Shown here: positions 61,567-64,000 of the stretch, one piece after another
How the letters are laid out: every line of letters begins with the position of its first letter
Numbering within the stretch: the stretch's first letter is position 1
DNA from: Chthoniobacteraceae bacterium
GTDB lineage: Bacteria > Verrucomicrobiota > Verrucomicrobiia > Chthoniobacterales > Chthoniobacteraceae
Direction of reading: 5' to 3'
NCBI GenBank assembly: GCA_028293625.1
Contig: JAQGOL010000029.1
Coordinates: 310,001-374,000, forward strand
DNA length: 64,000 nucleotides
The notes under the pieces: model-generated
Databases searched by the model: none
Told to the model about the DNA's origin: nothing
Seen by the model: the letters and a program-made list of their open reading frames with translations, nothing else
Program-made: the position numbers and the translations under genes

Positions 61567-62010
61567 GGAAGTGGGAGGAGAGGCCGGCAGTTCCGTGAGG
61601 CAACTCACAGACGTGCCGATGCTGTTATTTTGTGAATTCCCCGGGCCGCGTCAATGCTTGGCTGGCCGGTTGGCAATGCACGTCATTCACCGGAACAAAG
61701 CGCGGGAACCGGGGATTGCGCACGGGAAGGAAAGCATTTGATAAAGTTGTTTGACACGAAAGCGGTGCTGTCGTTTAGGTAAAAGCGTCTGTTTCCGATT
61801 CGTCCCCCGAACTGGCATTCCCCTTCAAAAAACCGACAGGCTACTCCGACCGGAGCCGCTTCGTTATCCAATTTTCCCCCTTCTGTCCGCGAGCCCCCAG
61901 CTAAACAACGTCAGTTTCAACCGGCAGCGGCGACGGTCCACTCTGCCGGCTTGCTCTCTAACTTATTATCACGCGAATGATGAGCTCATTCTGTGCGTGA
62001 AAATTTTATT
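61567..62010. other. Intergenic region between divergent genes
   Basis: This region of about 440 bases holds no recognisable gene. It must carry promoters for the divergent cytochrome and LTD-CotH genes. The best signal is the plus-strand TTGACA listed separately. No further repeat or RNA structure stands out. Confidence 0.6.
61751..61779 (+). promoter_or_regulatory. Possible sigma-70 type promoter for the LTD-CotH gene
   Basis: A perfect TTGACA (61751-61756) is followed after 17 bases by TTTAGG (61774-61779), which matches the -10 consensus at three of six positions. It would start a leader of about 220 bases before the ATG at 62011. The weak -10 makes the call tentative. Confidence 0.3.
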
Positions 62011-64000
62011 ATGAAGGTCTATCGCCTGATTTGCGTTCTTTTGTTTTTGGCCGGAGTGCTTCCGTCACCGGTTGACGCGCAAATCCTCATCAACGAGATC
62101 CAGTATCATCCTGTGGAGCAATCGGTCTTTGACGGCAGTGTGGGACGCACTTTTGACGCCGCTGGCAACACCATTTACAGCGATACCCTGGCGGCGGCTG
62201 ACTACAGCGAAGACATTCACGAGTTTATTGAGCTCTTTAATGCCGGCACCGAGAATGTCGACCTGGGCGGATGGCGCTTCTCGCAGGGAGTCACCTATTC
62301 TTTCCCCGCCGGGACAATCATTGCGCCCGGCGGGTACAAGGTGATAGCGAGAAATCCGGCCCGGATTCAAACCGTCTACGGGATTACGGGGGTTCTCGGA
62401 CCGTTCGTTGGCAAATTAAGCAACGATGGCGATACGATCACTTTAATGAATGCGGCCAATGGAATCGCCGACTCGGTGACTTATTCGGCTCACTTTCCAT
62501 GGGCGCAGTCGGCCGATGCCCTTGCGGTCTCCAAGGACTGGCTCGGCTTTGATCCGGTTGCAAACCAATACAAAGGCCGCTCCCTGCAGCGGGTTAGCCT
62601 GGCGAGTTCGCCCAATGACCCCGCCAATTGGGTGGCATCGCCGCTCAATCCCGGTCCCAGCCCTGGCGCGGCAAATCCCCAGAGCCGTCCCGTGCCCAAG
62701 CCTGTGGTGGTGGCCTTTTCAGTGGCGCAAAGCGTGGGCGGTTCTCCAACCATTCGCGCCAACAACGCAGTAACGGTCAGTGCGACCTTCGGCTCCACGG
62801 CTTCTTTGTCGGCGGTTCAGGTCGAGTATTTCGTTGACGATATCAATTCCTATACCGAAGCGCGCAATACCGTGAATCTGGTCGAGGCGCCCGCCGGCAG
62901 CGGACAGTATACGGGAACGATTCCAGGTCTCGGCAACCGTGCCATTGTGCGCTACCGCTTCAAAGCAAATCGCGGCACGGGAACTGAAGTGGTTTCTCCC
63001 CGCGCCGATGATCCTCAGATTGTGCCGGTGAGTGCGACCACAAAGGAAGGATGGCATTCTTACTTTGTATCGCCCGCTCGAACTTCGACCAGGCCGATCT
63101 ACGATTGCTTTGTATCGACAAGCAGCATCACTGTTCTTAATACGAACATCAACCAAAGTCCCTCCCGGCGGATCACTCCGGAAGGGAATCCGCGTGAAAT
63201 TCCGTATGTCTTGCCAACAGCGCCGCAATGGAACGGGGTGCAGCCGGGTATCGTGGTATATAACGGAGTTGTTTACGATATCATGTTCCGGTTCCATGGC
63301 AGCCGCTATCGCCGAAGTGAGGCGCGTCAGAGCTACAAATGGCAGTTCCCTCGATCGAACCTTTTTCAGGGAACAATTCAGGAGGTGTTTGAAACGGACA
63401 AAGCCCGCGACACCGGAAACCATCCCAATACGGAATGGGCGCATGCGATTTATCGCGCGGCGGGGATCCCGACATCCTACACGCAGCATGTCGACCTCTA
63501 TTTTAACAACAACATCAACCCGATCGAACAATTGGAGCAGAGTGTCTGCGACGATCGCCTGTTGGAGCGTTACTACAACGAGCTTTATAAGCGTGACCGC
63601 TCGCAGCCCGAGCTATTGCCGGGCGACGTCTACAAATGCAAGAGCACCGATGAAGGCTCCACGGGCCCTTATGTGACTTATACCGGCCAGAAGCTCACCA
63701 CTAATCGCGCTTCCACCACCGGCAATATCTGGACTCCGCTGCATCAATATCGTTGGAACCTGACGATGCAGAACAACGAATGGAAAGGGTGGAAGCCGTT
63801 GAAGGATATGGTGGATGCGATGTGGACGGTGAAGAGCACCAATAACATAAATTCAATCCGCGCATGGCTGGCAGCCAATTGGGATGTGGATAGAACACTG
63901 ACTGAGATTGCCATCCGCAACTGGAGTTGCTGTTGGGATGATTCTTTCCACAACTATTATCTCTATCGCGAGGCAAATGGGAAATGGACGATGCTGCCGT
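62011..64000 (+). CDS. Secreted LTD-CotH kinase protein (3' partial)
   Basis: An ATG at 62011 opens a frame that stays open for 663 codons to the window edge. The N-terminus is a signal peptide (MKVYRLICVLLFLAGVLPSPVDA). A lamin-tail domain follows (about residues 25-190; ILINEIQYHP, EFIELFNAGTENVDLGGWRF, FVGKLSNDGDTITLMNA), then a linker and a CotH region (YDIMFRFHGSRYRRSEARQSYKW, VFETDKARDTGNHPNTEWAHAIYRAAGIP, and NWSCCWDDSFHNYYLYREANGKW). The window ends just before the expected metal-binding WDxD motif. It is a second, distinct CotH protein: its CotH core differs from that at 49189-53928 (SRYRRSEARQSYKW against PKKSLNLSF). Confidence 0.85.
   Translation, partial: MKVYRLICVLLFLAGVLPSPVDAQILINEIQYHPVEQSVFDGSVGRTFDAAGNTIYSDTLAAADYSEDIHEFIELFNAGTENVDLGGWRFSQGVTYSFPAGTIIAPGGYKVIARNPARIQTVYGITGVLGPFVGKLSNDGDTITLMNAANGIADSVTYSAHFPWAQSADALAVSKDWLGFDPVANQYKGRSLQRVSLASSPNDPANWVASPLNPGPSPGAANPQSRPVPKPVVVAFSVAQSVGGSPTIRANNAVTVSATFGSTASLSAVQVEYFVDDINSYTEARNTVNLVEAPAGSGQYTGTIPGLGNRAIVRYRFKANRGTGTEVVSPRADDPQIVPVSATTKEGWHSYFVSPARTSTRPIYDCFVSTSSITVLNTNINQSPSRRITPEGNPREIPYVLPTAPQWNGVQPGIVVYNGVVYDIMFRFHGSRYRRSEARQSYKWQFPRSNLFQGTIQEVFETDKARDTGNHPNTEWAHAIYRAAGIPTSYTQHVDLYFNNNINPIEQLEQSVCDDRLLERYYNELYKRDRSQPELLPGDVYKCKSTDEGSTGPYVTYTGQKLTTNRASTTGNIWTPLHQYRWNLTMQNNEWKGWKPLKDMVDAMWTVKSTNNINSIRAWLAANWDVDRTLTEIAIRNWSCCWDDSFHNYYLYREANGKWTMLP

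Noticed and set aside
1-64000. tRNA, rRNA, CRISPR arrays, insertion sequences, prophage or toxin-antitoxin genes
   Set aside because: I looked for tRNA TpsiC-arm sequences, regular short repeats and transposase or integrase motifs and found none convincing; a covariance-model scan would be decisive for small RNAs.

Overview
The window looks like chromosome of a heterotrophic Verrucomicrobiota bacterium, probably from soil or freshwater. This is inferred from protein families: two PVC-type haem-binding dehydrogenase-like proteins, a PQQ dehydrogenase with a fused cytochrome c, a DUF1080 protein, PEP-CTERM proteins built of autotransporter-type beta repeats, and LTD/CotH secreted proteins. Ribosome binding sites are often weak or absent. 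I saw no rRNA, tRNA, CRISPR array, prophage or complete insertion sequence.

Layout. 1-6.9 kb: end of a PQQ dehydrogenase gene, small housekeeping and hypothetical genes, rsmH overlapping an SGNH hydrolase, and a methyltransferase. 7-10.5 kb: a flavin-dependent halogenase-like enzyme beside a PEP-CTERM beta-repeat protein. 10.7-13.2 kb: a Ski2-like helicase. 13.3-17.7 kb: a tightly coupled four-gene operon for hydroxyproline (or hydroxyproline-peptide) catabolism. 18.4-19.4 kb: two decayed genes, an MBL-fold hydrolase and a YdhS-like FAD/NAD(P)-binding protein. 20-23.4 kb: a three-gene NHEJ operon (Ku, LigD phosphoesterase-ligase, LigD polymerase). 23.5-30.5 kb: a TetR-controlled RND efflux operon. 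30.6-36.9 kb: a PVC-type cytochrome protein, a Sel1-repeat kinase-like protein with a broken catalytic loop, and a DUF1080 protein. 36.9-44.4 kb: RecD2, a lactate permease, a class V aminotransferase, a DUF72 protein, and an ArsR regulator next to an orphan PstB-like ATPase. 44.4-47.5 kb: an AI-2E-type permease fused to a B12-binding-like fold and a GAF domain, then a small lipoprotein. 47.5-64 kb: a second halogenase-like enzyme divergent from a giant LTD-LamG-CotH secreted protein, a giant PEP-CTERM beta-repeat protein, a second PVC-type cytochrome protein, and a second LTD-CotH protein that runs off the end.

The most unusual signals are: the two halogenase paralogues, which share one departure from the canonical WxWxIP motif and each sit beside large exported surface proteins; the catalytic-Asp-less Sel1 kinase; the permease-sensor fusion; and the clustering of two CotH-type secreted kinases with PEP-CTERM matrix-like proteins. 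The operon logic for hydroxyproline, NHEJ and efflux is conventional but complete enough to be informative.
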